13,763 nt of DNA. Origin: Bdellovibrio sp. (GTDB lineage Bacteria; Bdellovibrionota; Bdellovibrionia; Bdellovibrionales; Bdellovibrionaceae). Shown piece after piece: positions 6,410 through 11,343 of the stretch. Both the position numbers and the translations under genes were made by a program. The first letter of the stretch is position 1, and the number at the start of each line of letters is the position of its first letter. Under the pieces are notes generated by a model. The model did no database searches, was not told where the DNA came from, and saw only the letters and a program-made list of their open reading frames with translations. The DNA is taken from NCBI GenBank assembly GCA_017745015.1, contig JAGIAF010000036.1, forward strand, positions 3,113-16,875. The letters are read 5' to 3'.

Positions 6410-6561
6410 TATTGTTCACCTGGCTTTTCGAAGTTCGTGTATATCGTGTGAAGCTCTCGGCCAATTGCAAACCACAATGAGCACTTTTCCCAAAGGTAGC
6501 CCAGAAGAATAGCTGGCGAAAATACCACACACTCCAAATAACCCGTCCACTTGTATTTCAC
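6409..6561 (-). CDS. Tiny single-pass membrane protein (50 aa, GTG start)
   Basis: GTG 6561 to TAG 6409 gives a 50-residue protein beginning VKYKWTGYLECVVFSPAILL and continuing GYLWEKCSLWFAIGREL. A hydrophobic, aromatic-rich stretch (about 8-33) suggests one membrane segment. AGGAGG sits 7 bases before the GTG, which overlaps the preceding stop as GTGA; the stop in turn overlaps the Fis-type start as TAGTG. This tight packing is the main evidence that it is translated. Function is unknown; a holin-like or envelope role is possible but not supported by a motif. Confidence 0.62.
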   Translation of the reverse strand: MKYKWTGYLECVVFSPAILLGYLWEKCSLWFAIGRELHTIYTNFEKPGEQ

Positions 6562-6731
6562 TTCTTCTCCTCCTGGCAGAAACCCTGAATGTCCAACGAG
6601 AAACGTTCGAATCTTTTCTTATAGTTCTTCAAAGCATTTTCACACTGGGCTTGATCTTTGAACTCATGCGAGTACGTGGACACACCATGACCCGCGAACG
6701 TCACGAGAATGAACATTGTAAAGCTAATCAT
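6558..6731 (-). CDS. Small secreted or membrane-anchored protein (57 aa)
   Basis: ATG 6731 to TGA 6558 encodes 57 residues. MISFTMFILVTFAGHGVSTY looks like a signal peptide or N-terminal membrane anchor. The rest is a charged helix with two cysteines (Cys30, Cys52) that could form a disulfide in the periplasm. It overlaps the end of the cysteine-rich gene by 8 bases; AGGAG lies just upstream of its ATG. Small Cys-pair proteins after a signal peptide occur in phage lysis and superinfection-exclusion modules, but no specific family is recognised. Confidence 0.62.
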   Translation of the reverse strand: MISFTMFILVTFAGHGVSTYSHEFKDQAQCENALKNYKKRFERFSLDIQGFCQEEKK

Positions 6732-6957
6732 GAGACTCCTCCTTGAATTCTATAACATTTGGCTCCTCAACATTAACCTCGGCTCCGCACTTGTCGCATT
6801 TATAATTGTGAGTCCAGACATCGTCTCCATCGGCAGTCGCAAAACAATCCACAGGATAGCTATGCATCAATCCTCCGCAATGACATGGCTCCGGACCGCC
6901 ACAGCAACACTCCTTGCACTTCGAATCACCCTTTGTATGTTTTCCATAAATGCTCAT
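6724..6957 (-). CDS. Cysteine-rich, metal-binding-like protein (77 aa)
   Basis: This 77-residue protein has nine cysteines, mostly in an N-terminal cluster (14, 17, 18, 19, 25, 27) with His26, plus Cys38 and a C-terminal YKCDKCGAE knuckle (54/57). The first part resembles a SEC-C/small zinc-binding segment and the last a rubredoxin-like or zinc-ribbon half. The ATG overlaps the stop of the oxygenase candidate by 4 bases. It probably binds zinc or iron. Whether it supports the neighbouring oxygenase is only a guess from the overlap. Confidence 0.75.
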   Translation of the reverse strand: MSIYGKHTKGDSKCKECCCGGPEPCHCGGLMHSYPVDCFATADGDDVWTHNYKCDKCGAEVNVEEPNVIEFKEESHD

Positions 6958-7634
6958 GCTGCCACCCCGCCTTCAGGCACCGAATCTGCTTCTGCATAGA
7001 TCGGATGATTGCGAACTTCCTCGCGATCGTACATCTTCCAATCATACTTAAAGAGCGGATTATGAGTGTTGCCCTTTAGATTATATTTGTGCGAAGAGAC
7101 CGAGAGCTTAAAGAACTGGCGCACTCCATCTTCTGCTGGCGCTGCAACTTCGTGCGGCACCGTCGAATCAATACGCACTAGAGAGCACTCAGGAAACCAG
7201 TAAGCTTTTGAGCGATCAACCGTCGATTCCATTTCTTGAATTGAAATCATGTGATCGGGCGTGAGCTCAAACTTCTGCGCATAGAAAAGCGTTGGATCTT
7301 TGTCAGTCCAAATAAAATTAACATCGTCTGTGAGGAAGCCGTCACAGTGCAAACCCGGCCGCTTTTGAGGCGTGCCTTTTCGAACGTAAGAGCACTCATA
7401 GCTTAAGTAAATGTACTTCTCTTGCAGATTTTGTTGCTCATCGAAATTGCCGATAGCCTGATAGATCAGGGGTGACAAATGCATCAAGCTCATTGGAATA
7501 CGCAGTTCCGTCCCAATCATCTTGATCGGGAGATAGAGCACGTACATTCCGTAGGCTGGATGGATGTCTCGAAGAACACCGAGGATCTCCGGGTCTGTTG
7601 TTTTGATTTTAGAACTTCCTTGTTCCTGCTTCAT
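6954..7634 (-). CDS. Candidate 2-oxoglutarate/Fe(II)-type dioxygenase (226 aa)
   Basis: The best start is ATG 7634: GGAG lies 6 bases before it, and it starts one base after the preceding stop. An in-frame ATG at 7667 would add 11 residues. In this numbering the protein shows LHCDGF with a His96-x-Asp98 pair, a second His161 in STVPHEVAAP, and Arg172 followed by a beta strand QFFKLSVSS. An H-x-D...H set about 63 residues apart, with an Arg about 10 residues later, is the geometry of 2OG/Fe(II) oxygenases with a double-stranded beta-helix. The rest (IYLSYECSYVRKG, VNFIWTDKDPTLFY) is beta-rich. The C-terminus (HNPLFKYDWKMYDREEVRNH) is conserved-looking. Substrate is unknown: protein, DNA or metabolite. 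A cupin without catalysis is the main alternative. Confidence 0.6.
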   Translation of the reverse strand: MKQEQGSSKIKTTDPEILGVLRDIHPAYGMYVLYLPIKMIGTELRIPMSLMHLSPLIYQAIGNFDEQQNLQEKYIYLSYECSYVRKGTPQKRPGLHCDGFLTDDVNFIWTDKDPTLFYAQKFELTPDHMISIQEMESTVDRSKAYWFPECSLVRIDSTVPHEVAAPAEDGVRQFFKLSVSSHKYNLKGNTHNPLFKYDWKMYDREEVRNHPIYAEADSVPEGGVAA

Positions 7635-7635
7635 C

Positions 7636-7899
7636 TTAATCTCCGTTTCCGTGGTCTGCGTCCTCATCGAGCATCATTATGTTTAAGCCGATCACTTCTC
7701 TCACATGAAGCTTTCCTAAACACCTGTAAATCAATTCGCCGGCTTCCTCGTAGTGATACACTAAAAAAGCTACGTATAGAGATCCTTTGGAAAGTTGAAC
7801 TCTGTCCGCTCCAGAAACAAAGTCGTAATCAACTCGTGCCACAACTCCCCGGCGCATGGTGTACCTATTCAGAAATCCCAAATCCACTTCAGCCACCAT
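7636..7899 (-). CDS. Hypothetical protein (87 aa)
   Basis: I do not recognise this protein. It runs MVAEVDLGFLNRYTMRRGVV from ATG 7899, which overlaps the preceding stop by 11 bases. An upstream in-frame ATG at 7929 would overlap it by 41 bases and is less likely. The middle is beta-prone and hydrophobic (SLYVAFLVYHYEEAGELIYR, residues 39-58), suggesting a small beta-barrel or SH3-like fold. It ends acidic (MLDEDADHGNGD). It is in the same tight run as the oxygenase candidate, whose start follows one base after its stop. Confidence 0.6.
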   Translation of the reverse strand: MVAEVDLGFLNRYTMRRGVVARVDYDFVSGADRVQLSKGSLYVAFLVYHYEEAGELIYRCLGKLHVREVIGLNIMMLDEDADHGNGD

Positions 7900-8257
7900 T
7901 CGCAATATCCGCCCCAGGCTTGTACTCATGGGGCGACAGAACAGCTTTTATCTTCTTTGTTACGTCGCTCTTGTTAAGGAATATCCCCTCGCGTAAAGCG
8001 ATCGCCATTGCGGAAGCATAGGCATCTCTTTCGGCATGTGCCGCCTGGAGCTGTTCGCGTTCTTTGCCGATTGTCTCCCGAAGTGCTGATAAAGACTTGT
8101 CACGCTCTCCGATGATTTGATTCTTCTCCGCCACCTGCTGTTCCAACGTCACAATCTCATCTTGGCGAAATCTAGCTCCATCATTCCCGCAGCGAAAACG
8201 AATCCGAACACTACTCAGTAGAAAAACAAAAAGGATGACTCCTAATGCGACGCTCAT
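7889..8257 (-). CDS. Membrane-anchored coiled-coil protein (spanin-like, tentative)
   Basis: This 122-residue protein has one N-terminal membrane segment (VALGVILFVFLLSSV, about 3-17), then a positively charged turn with Cys23. A long coiled coil follows (about 32-85, IVTLEQQVAEKNQIIGERDK and onward), and a Gly/Pro-rich end. This inner-membrane anchor plus periplasmic coiled coil is the plan of i-spanins (Rz-like) of Gram-negative phages. No Rz1-like lipoprotein is nested in it by inspection, and the lysozyme is about 2.5 kb away, so the role is uncertain. It overlaps the HTH gene upstream by 4 bases (ATGA). Confidence 0.6.
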   Translation of the reverse strand: MSVALGVILFVFLLSSVRIRFRCGNDGARFRQDEIVTLEQQVAEKNQIIGERDKSLSALRETIGKEREQLQAAHAERDAYASAMAIALREGIFLNKSDVTKKIKAVLSPHEYKPGADIANGG

Positions 8258-8559
8258 TTGATCTCCTCATTGGTCGACCTTTCAATTAGCTTGGAATGCC
8301 ACACCACTGTCGATGGCGCGCACCCCACGATCTTGGCGATCTGTCTGGTTGAAAGACCTTGATCAAGATGCTTTTTGAAATCTATGTGTGCGTATTTAAA
8401 AACGCGACCGAAGTGCTTTCCATCGGTCTGTCTTTTTTGGATTGATTCTTGTTGTCGCTTTCTTCGAACTAAACGACGACGGTCAATCATCTCCTGGTCA
8501 ACAGGGCGATCGCACCACGGACAACAGTCGCCTGGTTTGATTGTGTCTTGGATACCCAT
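8254..8559 (-). CDS. Zinc-knuckle plus helix-turn-helix DNA-binding protein (101 aa)
   Basis: This 101-residue protein starts with CCPWC (12-16), a single Cys-x2-Cys knuckle, followed by a basic arm (RRRLVRRKRQQE). A resolvase/invertase-type HTH ends it: FKKHLDQGLSTRQIAKIVGC (61-80), then APSTVVWHSK (81-90). The HTH is strong; a recombinase catalytic domain is absent, so it is a regulator or a recombination accessory protein rather than an enzyme. GAGG lies 8 bases before ATG 8559, and the previous stop is 2 bases away, so it belongs to the same transcript. Confidence 0.76.
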   Translation of the reverse strand: MGIQDTIKPGDCCPWCDRPVDQEMIDRRRLVRRKRQQESIQKRQTDGKHFGRVFKYAHIDFKKHLDQGLSTRQIAKIVGCAPSTVVWHSKLIERSTNEEIK

Positions 8560-8561
8560 TG

Positions 8562-8999
8562 CTACTGCCTCATTCCCAACAGACTCGGCATGGCCTTTTC
8601 TTGATAGCTCTTAGCGATTTCAGGAAGAACTAAGTCACCAACCGTTTGTCCATTTGGTAGAGCGATATGAGCCATGAACTCTTGCTCGAGCGTTGTAATG
8701 CCGGACTCAACACATTCAAGCTTAGCCTTAATGGCAAGAGCAAGGCCGCGCCACTTTGAGCGATTGGTCTGATCAACTTCATTCTGACCCATAATGTATC
8801 GTTTTTTATTTTGAGTCTGACCCTTTACAGCCAATGGAAGAAAGAATCGAATGCGACGTCCTTCAATATCAAACTGCACTAAAGCTTTTTCAACTTGCTC
8901 AGCAAATGCAAATCCACTCGCTCCATGCTTAGAAAGGATTTTGCGAATCTCTGCCTGGCTGCGATCAACCGGCACTTTTGTTTTCTCGGCGTATGCCAT
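8562..8999 (-). CDS. Conserved phage hypothetical protein (145 aa)
   Basis: ATG 8999 (MAYAEKTKVPVDRSQAEIRK) is favoured over an upstream GTG near 9020 because AGGAGAG lies 5 bases before it. The protein shows the familiar pattern of a widely distributed phage protein: start MAYAEKTKVPV, the helical 'EIRKILSKHGASGF.FAEQ' segment, then IRFFLPL. The end has WRGLALAIKAKLECVESGIT followed by EQEFMAHIALPNGQTVGDLV. I cannot name its function; such proteins usually sit in the early or replication-adjacent part of tailed phages. It begins the 8999-6230 run after the UUCG terminator. Confidence 0.82.
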   Translation of the reverse strand: MAYAEKTKVPVDRSQAEIRKILSKHGASGFAFAEQVEKALVQFDIEGRRIRFFLPLAVKGQTQNKKRYIMGQNEVDQTNRSKWRGLALAIKAKLECVESGITTLEQEFMAHIALPNGQTVGDLVLPEIAKSYQEKAMPSLLGMRQ

Positions 9000-9031
9000 T
9001 ATCTCTCCTATTCTGACCACTCAAGGCCTAG

Positions 9032-9081
9032 AAAAAGTTCCCTCAATAGGGCTCTCCGAAGAGAGCCCCGTTCAAAGAACT
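9032..9081 (-). terminator. UUCG-tetraloop intrinsic terminator
   Basis: On the minus strand GGGCTCTC (9068-9061) and GAGAGCCC (9056-9049) form a perfect 8-bp stem with a TTCG loop. AGTTC (9081-9077) can pair with GAACT (9040-9036) as an outer stem. A T-run follows at 9035-9032. It overlaps the stop codon of the 117-residue gene and separates that transcript from the 8999-6230 run. Confidence 0.7.
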
Positions 9082-9433
9082 AACCGTGTGTCGGCCATGA
9101 CCACGCGTTTGCTTGACGTGTAAGTGTTTGGTGAGGCACATCGATCATCGCTGATTTATTTCCAAGCGAATCGAAGACAACAAGATTCACGTTTCCGCTT
9201 TCTTGAATGCCAACAATAAGCGCCGCCTGGTGCTCGCCGTTAGCTTCGTGGAAATGCACGATACGGCCGACCGTTGGCTTTCTCGAAACAGGCTTGCCGC
9301 CGCCCTCAACCGGACTTGAGTTTTGTACCGTATCTTGCGGTACATTTTCTTTCTCAGTTTCAGCAGTCTTATTTTCTACAGGAGCTAGAGCTGTATTCAC
9401 AGCCGTTTCATTTGCTACTTCTTGAGTTTCCAT
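9080..9433 (-). CDS. Hypothetical phage protein with SH3-like C-terminal part (117 aa)
   Basis: The first about 45 residues are low-complexity and acidic (EVANETAVNTALAPVENKTA). The rest is a compact beta-rich domain: VGRIVHFHEANGEHQAALIV (55-74), then GNVNLVVFDSLGNKSAMIDV and the closing ANAWSWPTHG. This 'GRIVHFH...AAL...G.VNL.VFD..G......VPH...WSWPTHG' form recurs in tailed phages without an assigned function. The AAGGAGGG site before ATG 9433 is excellent. It could bind nucleic acid or protein; no enzyme motif is seen. Confidence 0.72.
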   Translation of the reverse strand: METQEVANETAVNTALAPVENKTAETEKENVPQDTVQNSSPVEGGGKPVSRKPTVGRIVHFHEANGEHQAALIVGIQESGNVNLVVFDSLGNKSAMIDVPHQTLTRQANAWSWPTHG

Positions 9434-9463
9434 TTTCCCTCCTTGGGATTTGTAAAATTGGTT

Positions 9464-9703
9464 TTAGCGAAAAGGTTTGTTTCGTGGGTTGATCTTGTTA
9501 AGGATCCAGCCCACTAAGCAGACAAGCACTATCAGAGCGAAGACGCAGAGGATGAAGTTCACCATTTGCCCAAAATCCTCGAATGTTGTTCCCGTGAAAT
9601 ACCCATCAGGATATCTTCCTGCCATCGGGCTAGAAAATCCTTTGTTAGAGAAGCAGGAGACCGCGGAGATGAATCCGATGAGTGCTGCTCTGGATCCTTT
9701 CAT
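9464..9703 (-). CDS. Small membrane protein with signal-like N-terminus (79 aa)
   Basis: This 79-residue protein has a hydrophobic N-terminal stretch (AALIGFISAVSCFS) and a strong membrane segment at about 48-68 (MVNFILCVFALIVLVCLVGW), ending in a basic tail KINPRNKPFR. The middle (SPMAGRYPDGYFTGTTFEDF) is soluble. Its ATG overlaps the preceding stop as ATGA. Possible roles include holin, anti-holin or exclusion protein, all unproven. Confidence 0.7.
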   Translation of the reverse strand: MKGSRAALIGFISAVSCFSNKGFSSPMAGRYPDGYFTGTTFEDFGQMVNFILCVFALIVLVCLVGWILNKINPRNKPFR

Positions 9704-9933
9704 GCTGGCTGCCCTGCCTTTGCTACGTTGTCGTTCATATAGCCAAAACTAAGAGCGCCAATCACCTGATCCTCTGGTATTGTGCTGCTACCGACACCTG
9801 CCGTATCGATTACGTAATATAGTCCATCCTTGTTTTTTTTGATTTCAACAACACGGCCGAAGATCTCTTTTGTCTTACCGGTCTTATACGCTACGATTTG
9901 ATCTACATCGAACTTAGTTTCAATTCTTGTCAT
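9700..9933 (-). CDS. Small beta-rich (SH3-like) hypothetical protein (77 aa)
   Basis: The sequence FDVDQIVAYKTGKTKEIFGR and VVEIKKNKDGLYYVIDTAGV shows alternating strands and turns, as in a small SH3-like barrel; IPEDQVIGAL follows. No catalytic motif is present. AAGGAAG lies 5 bases before ATG 9933. It is followed with a 4-base overlap by the membrane protein, suggesting joint expression. Function unknown. Confidence 0.7.
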   Translation of the reverse strand: MTRIETKFDVDQIVAYKTGKTKEIFGRVVEIKKNKDGLYYVIDTAGVGSSTIPEDQVIGALSFGYMNDNVAKAGQPA

Positions 9934-9944
9934 GGTGTCTTCCT

Positions 9945-10160
9945 TTACACGTTTGAGTAATATTTGTTTTTAAGTTCACGAACGTAAGCCTTCTTCTCAC
10001 GTTTGTTTTCACGTCCACTTAGCGTCGCAAGCTTTGCCCTCTCGGCAATGGAGAACTCTGGCTTCGGCATTCCAAAACGCTTCGCCTTATATCTGGGTCG
10101 CTTCGTTGCTGGCTCAAACAAAGCAGTCATCACCGCCTTTAACATTTCGAAGCGCTTCAC
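9945..10160 (-). CDS. Basic hypothetical protein (71 aa, GTG start)
   Basis: This is a very basic, Lys/Arg-rich protein (MKRFEMLKAVMTALFEPATK, then RPRYKAKRFGMPKPEFSI, then a helical RENKREKKAYVRELKNKYYS end). GTG 10160 shares a base with the stop of the GerE-type gene (TAGTG), supporting that start; ATG 10145 is a less likely alternative. The composition suggests nucleic-acid binding, but no fold is recognised. Confidence 0.6.
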   Translation of the reverse strand: MKRFEMLKAVMTALFEPATKRPRYKAKRFGMPKPEFSIAERAKLATLSGRENKREKKAYVRELKNKYYSNV

Positions 10161-10468
10161 TATTTACCTACCGGCAGAATTGTTTCGCTCACGTCGATAT
10201 CTTGAGGTGCAATCACTTGCGACACTTCAGGTTCCGCCCCCGATACCTCTGCTGTAAGCTCACCCGCCCACTTGTTGACAATCGCATCTACGATCAGCTT
10301 CGCACGCGATACCAAGCCCATCTTTTTGTAGATGTTCGTCAGGTGAAACTTCACAGTCTTCTCAGTAACGAAAAGCTGGTTGGCCACTTCTTTGTTTGAA
10401 AGGCCTTTTGCCACAAGCACCGCAACTTCCTTTTCGCGAATGCTGAGGTTTTTAAATCCCTTTTGCAT
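10160..10468 (-). CDS. GerE/LuxR-type helix-turn-helix regulator (102 aa)
   Basis: A canonical LuxR/GerE DNA-binding domain fills residues 7-65: LSIREKEVAVLVAKGLSNKE (8-27), then VANQLFVTEKTVKFHLTNIY (28-47), KKMGLVSRAKLIV. All hallmark residues of the family are visible (REKEV.. KGLSNKEVA..L...E.TVK.H..NIY.K). There is no N-terminal sensor domain; instead a Glu/Pro-rich C-terminal tail of about 37 residues follows. AAGGAGGATTT before ATG 10468 is a strong ribosome-binding site. It is much closer to consensus than the divergent GerE-like protein at 3638. It may regulate phage middle genes. Confidence 0.88.
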   Translation of the reverse strand: MQKGFKNLSIREKEVAVLVAKGLSNKEVANQLFVTEKTVKFHLTNIYKKMGLVSRAKLIVDAIVNKWAGELTAEVSGAEPEVSQVIAPQDIDVSETILPVGK

Positions 10469-10531
10469 AAATCCTCCTTGTAGACTTCTGTCTCGGATTT
10501 ATGACATCACTCAGCAAAACTAGATTGCAGT

Positions 10532-10561
10532 CCTAACGCCGCGTTGTTCAACGGCGTTAGG
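10532..10561. repeat. Perfect 10-bp inverted repeat between genes
   Basis: CCTAACGCCG (10532-10541) pairs with CGGCGTTAGG (10552-10561) around a 10-base centre. On the minus strand it lies just after the stop of the 65-residue HTH gene, and no T-run follows, so it is not a textbook terminator. It touches the 19-base repeat copy 2. It may be a processing site, operator or weak terminator for the upstream gene. Confidence 0.6.
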
Positions 10562-10577
10562 TGTCCGTTATTTGACC
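10559..10577. repeat. 19-base dispersed repeat, copy 2
   Basis: AGGTGTCCGTTATTTGACC is identical to 5518-5536. Here it covers the stop codon of the 65-residue HTH gene. It is read in a different codon phase from copy 1, so coding constraint cannot explain the identity. CTAACGC lies upstream in both copies. Confidence 0.75.
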
Positions 10578-10765
10578 TTGTCGAACTTTTCTTTCACCTG
10601 TCGAAACTCCGGGTACTCCTTCAGCCAGTTGGTCAGTGTCCCGTAGCTGACACCGATCACTCCGCCAAATGAGCAAAATGACCACTCGTCCTTCAGGTGT
10701 TGTTCGAGCAAGGCTACAAATGACGGCGAATATTTTGTTTTATATCGACCTTTGTTTGGAACCAT
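10568..10765 (-). CDS. Small phage HTH protein (65 aa, terminase-small-subunit-like)
   Basis: This protein has the pattern of phage HTH proteins often labelled small-terminase-like: YSPSFVALLEQHLKDEWSFC (13-32), SFGGVIGVSYGTLTNWLKEY (33-52), PEFRQVKEKFDK. 'S..SF.G..GVS..TL..WL...PEF..AK' is the HTH. At 65 residues there is no packaging domain, and the clear terS/terL pair lies at 1716-3493, so a regulatory role is more likely. The ribosome-binding site AGAGG is rather far from ATG 10765. Its stop lies inside the 19-base repeat. Confidence 0.65.
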   Translation of the reverse strand: MVPNKGRYKTKYSPSFVALLEQHLKDEWSFCSFGGVIGVSYGTLTNWLKEYPEFRQVKEKFDKVK

Positions 10766-10784
10766 GGCTCTACTTACCTCTACT

Positions 10785-10859
10785 TTAGACGTTGGTTGCG
10801 AAGTGGGCCGCGATGAGAATCATCACGACCACCCAAAAGACAATCTCACCCTGCTTCAC
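10785..10859 (-). CDS. Possible 24-residue membrane peptide (GTG start)
   Basis: GTG 10859 to TAA 10785 encodes 24 residues (KQGEIVFWVVVMILIAAHFA core), essentially a single membrane helix. AGAGG lies 7 bases before the GTG, which overlaps the preceding stop as GTGA. It fills the otherwise empty 90-base gap between two genes. The short length means it could be chance; the coupling and the strong hydrophobicity favour it. Confidence 0.42.
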   Translation of the reverse strand: MKQGEIVFWVVVMILIAAHFATNV

Positions 10860-11308
10860 GATGCCGCCTCTAACGCGCGCAAAGCCACCGCGGCTGCGAG
10901 ATCTCTTGCGTTGAGATCAACGAGTTGCTTAGCGAGAGATTCGAGCTTCTGACGGCGATTAGGGGCCACGGAACAAATTGTATTTTCAGGGACTGCTTGA
11001 TGAGATGAATTTCGAGCAACATCCTCGCCCCAGGTTTTAACCGGTCCATCAACTAAAAACCTTTCGTAGGTATCGAAAGATAGTTTTTTAAGAAAGTTCG
11101 CGCGATCGATAGATCTAGCCAGCTGAATTTTCATGGCCACGGTCTTTTTGATTACCAGACCACCCTTGCGTACGGCCGCAGGAATAGCGCCTTTTTCGAT
11201 GTATCGACGAAGTGTAGTCTCGCCAATGTTGCCGATGATTGGAAATGCTTCCTTGATGTAAAGCTCATCTGTGCGCTTACCCATTTTCTTTGTAGATTTC
11301 TCACTCAT
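10856..11308 (-). CDS. Putative DNA-binding protein with excisionase/MerR-like HTH (150 aa)
   Basis: Residues about 15-58 (LYIKEAFPIIGNIGETTLRR, then YIEKGAIPAAVRKGGLVIKK) resemble the winged HTH of excisionase/MerR-type proteins: 'Y...EA......TLRRYIEKG.IPA..R.GG..I.K'. The C-terminal half is helical, Ala/Leu-rich (ARDLAAAVALRALEAAS) and could dimerise. AAGGAGGAAGCA before ATG 11308 is an excellent ribosome-binding site. No recombinase is nearby, so a regulator rather than an excisionase is a fair guess. Confidence 0.6.
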   Translation of the reverse strand: MSEKSTKKMGKRTDELYIKEAFPIIGNIGETTLRRYIEKGAIPAAVRKGGLVIKKTVAMKIQLARSIDRANFLKKLSFDTYERFLVDGPVKTWGEDVARNSSHQAVPENTICSVAPNRRQKLESLAKQLVDLNARDLAAAVALRALEAAS

Positions 11309-11343
11309 TGCTTCCTCCTTGGATTGAGTGTTGATGTAAAAAC

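Noticed and set aside
8254..8559. A serine recombinase/integrase
   Set aside because: Only the resolvase-like HTH is present; the catalytic domain is missing, so it cannot be the integrase.
10568..10765. Calling this gene the true terminase small subunit
   Set aside because: It is only 65 residues, 7 kb from terL and lacks a terminase-interaction part; the gene at 3107-3493 abuts terL.
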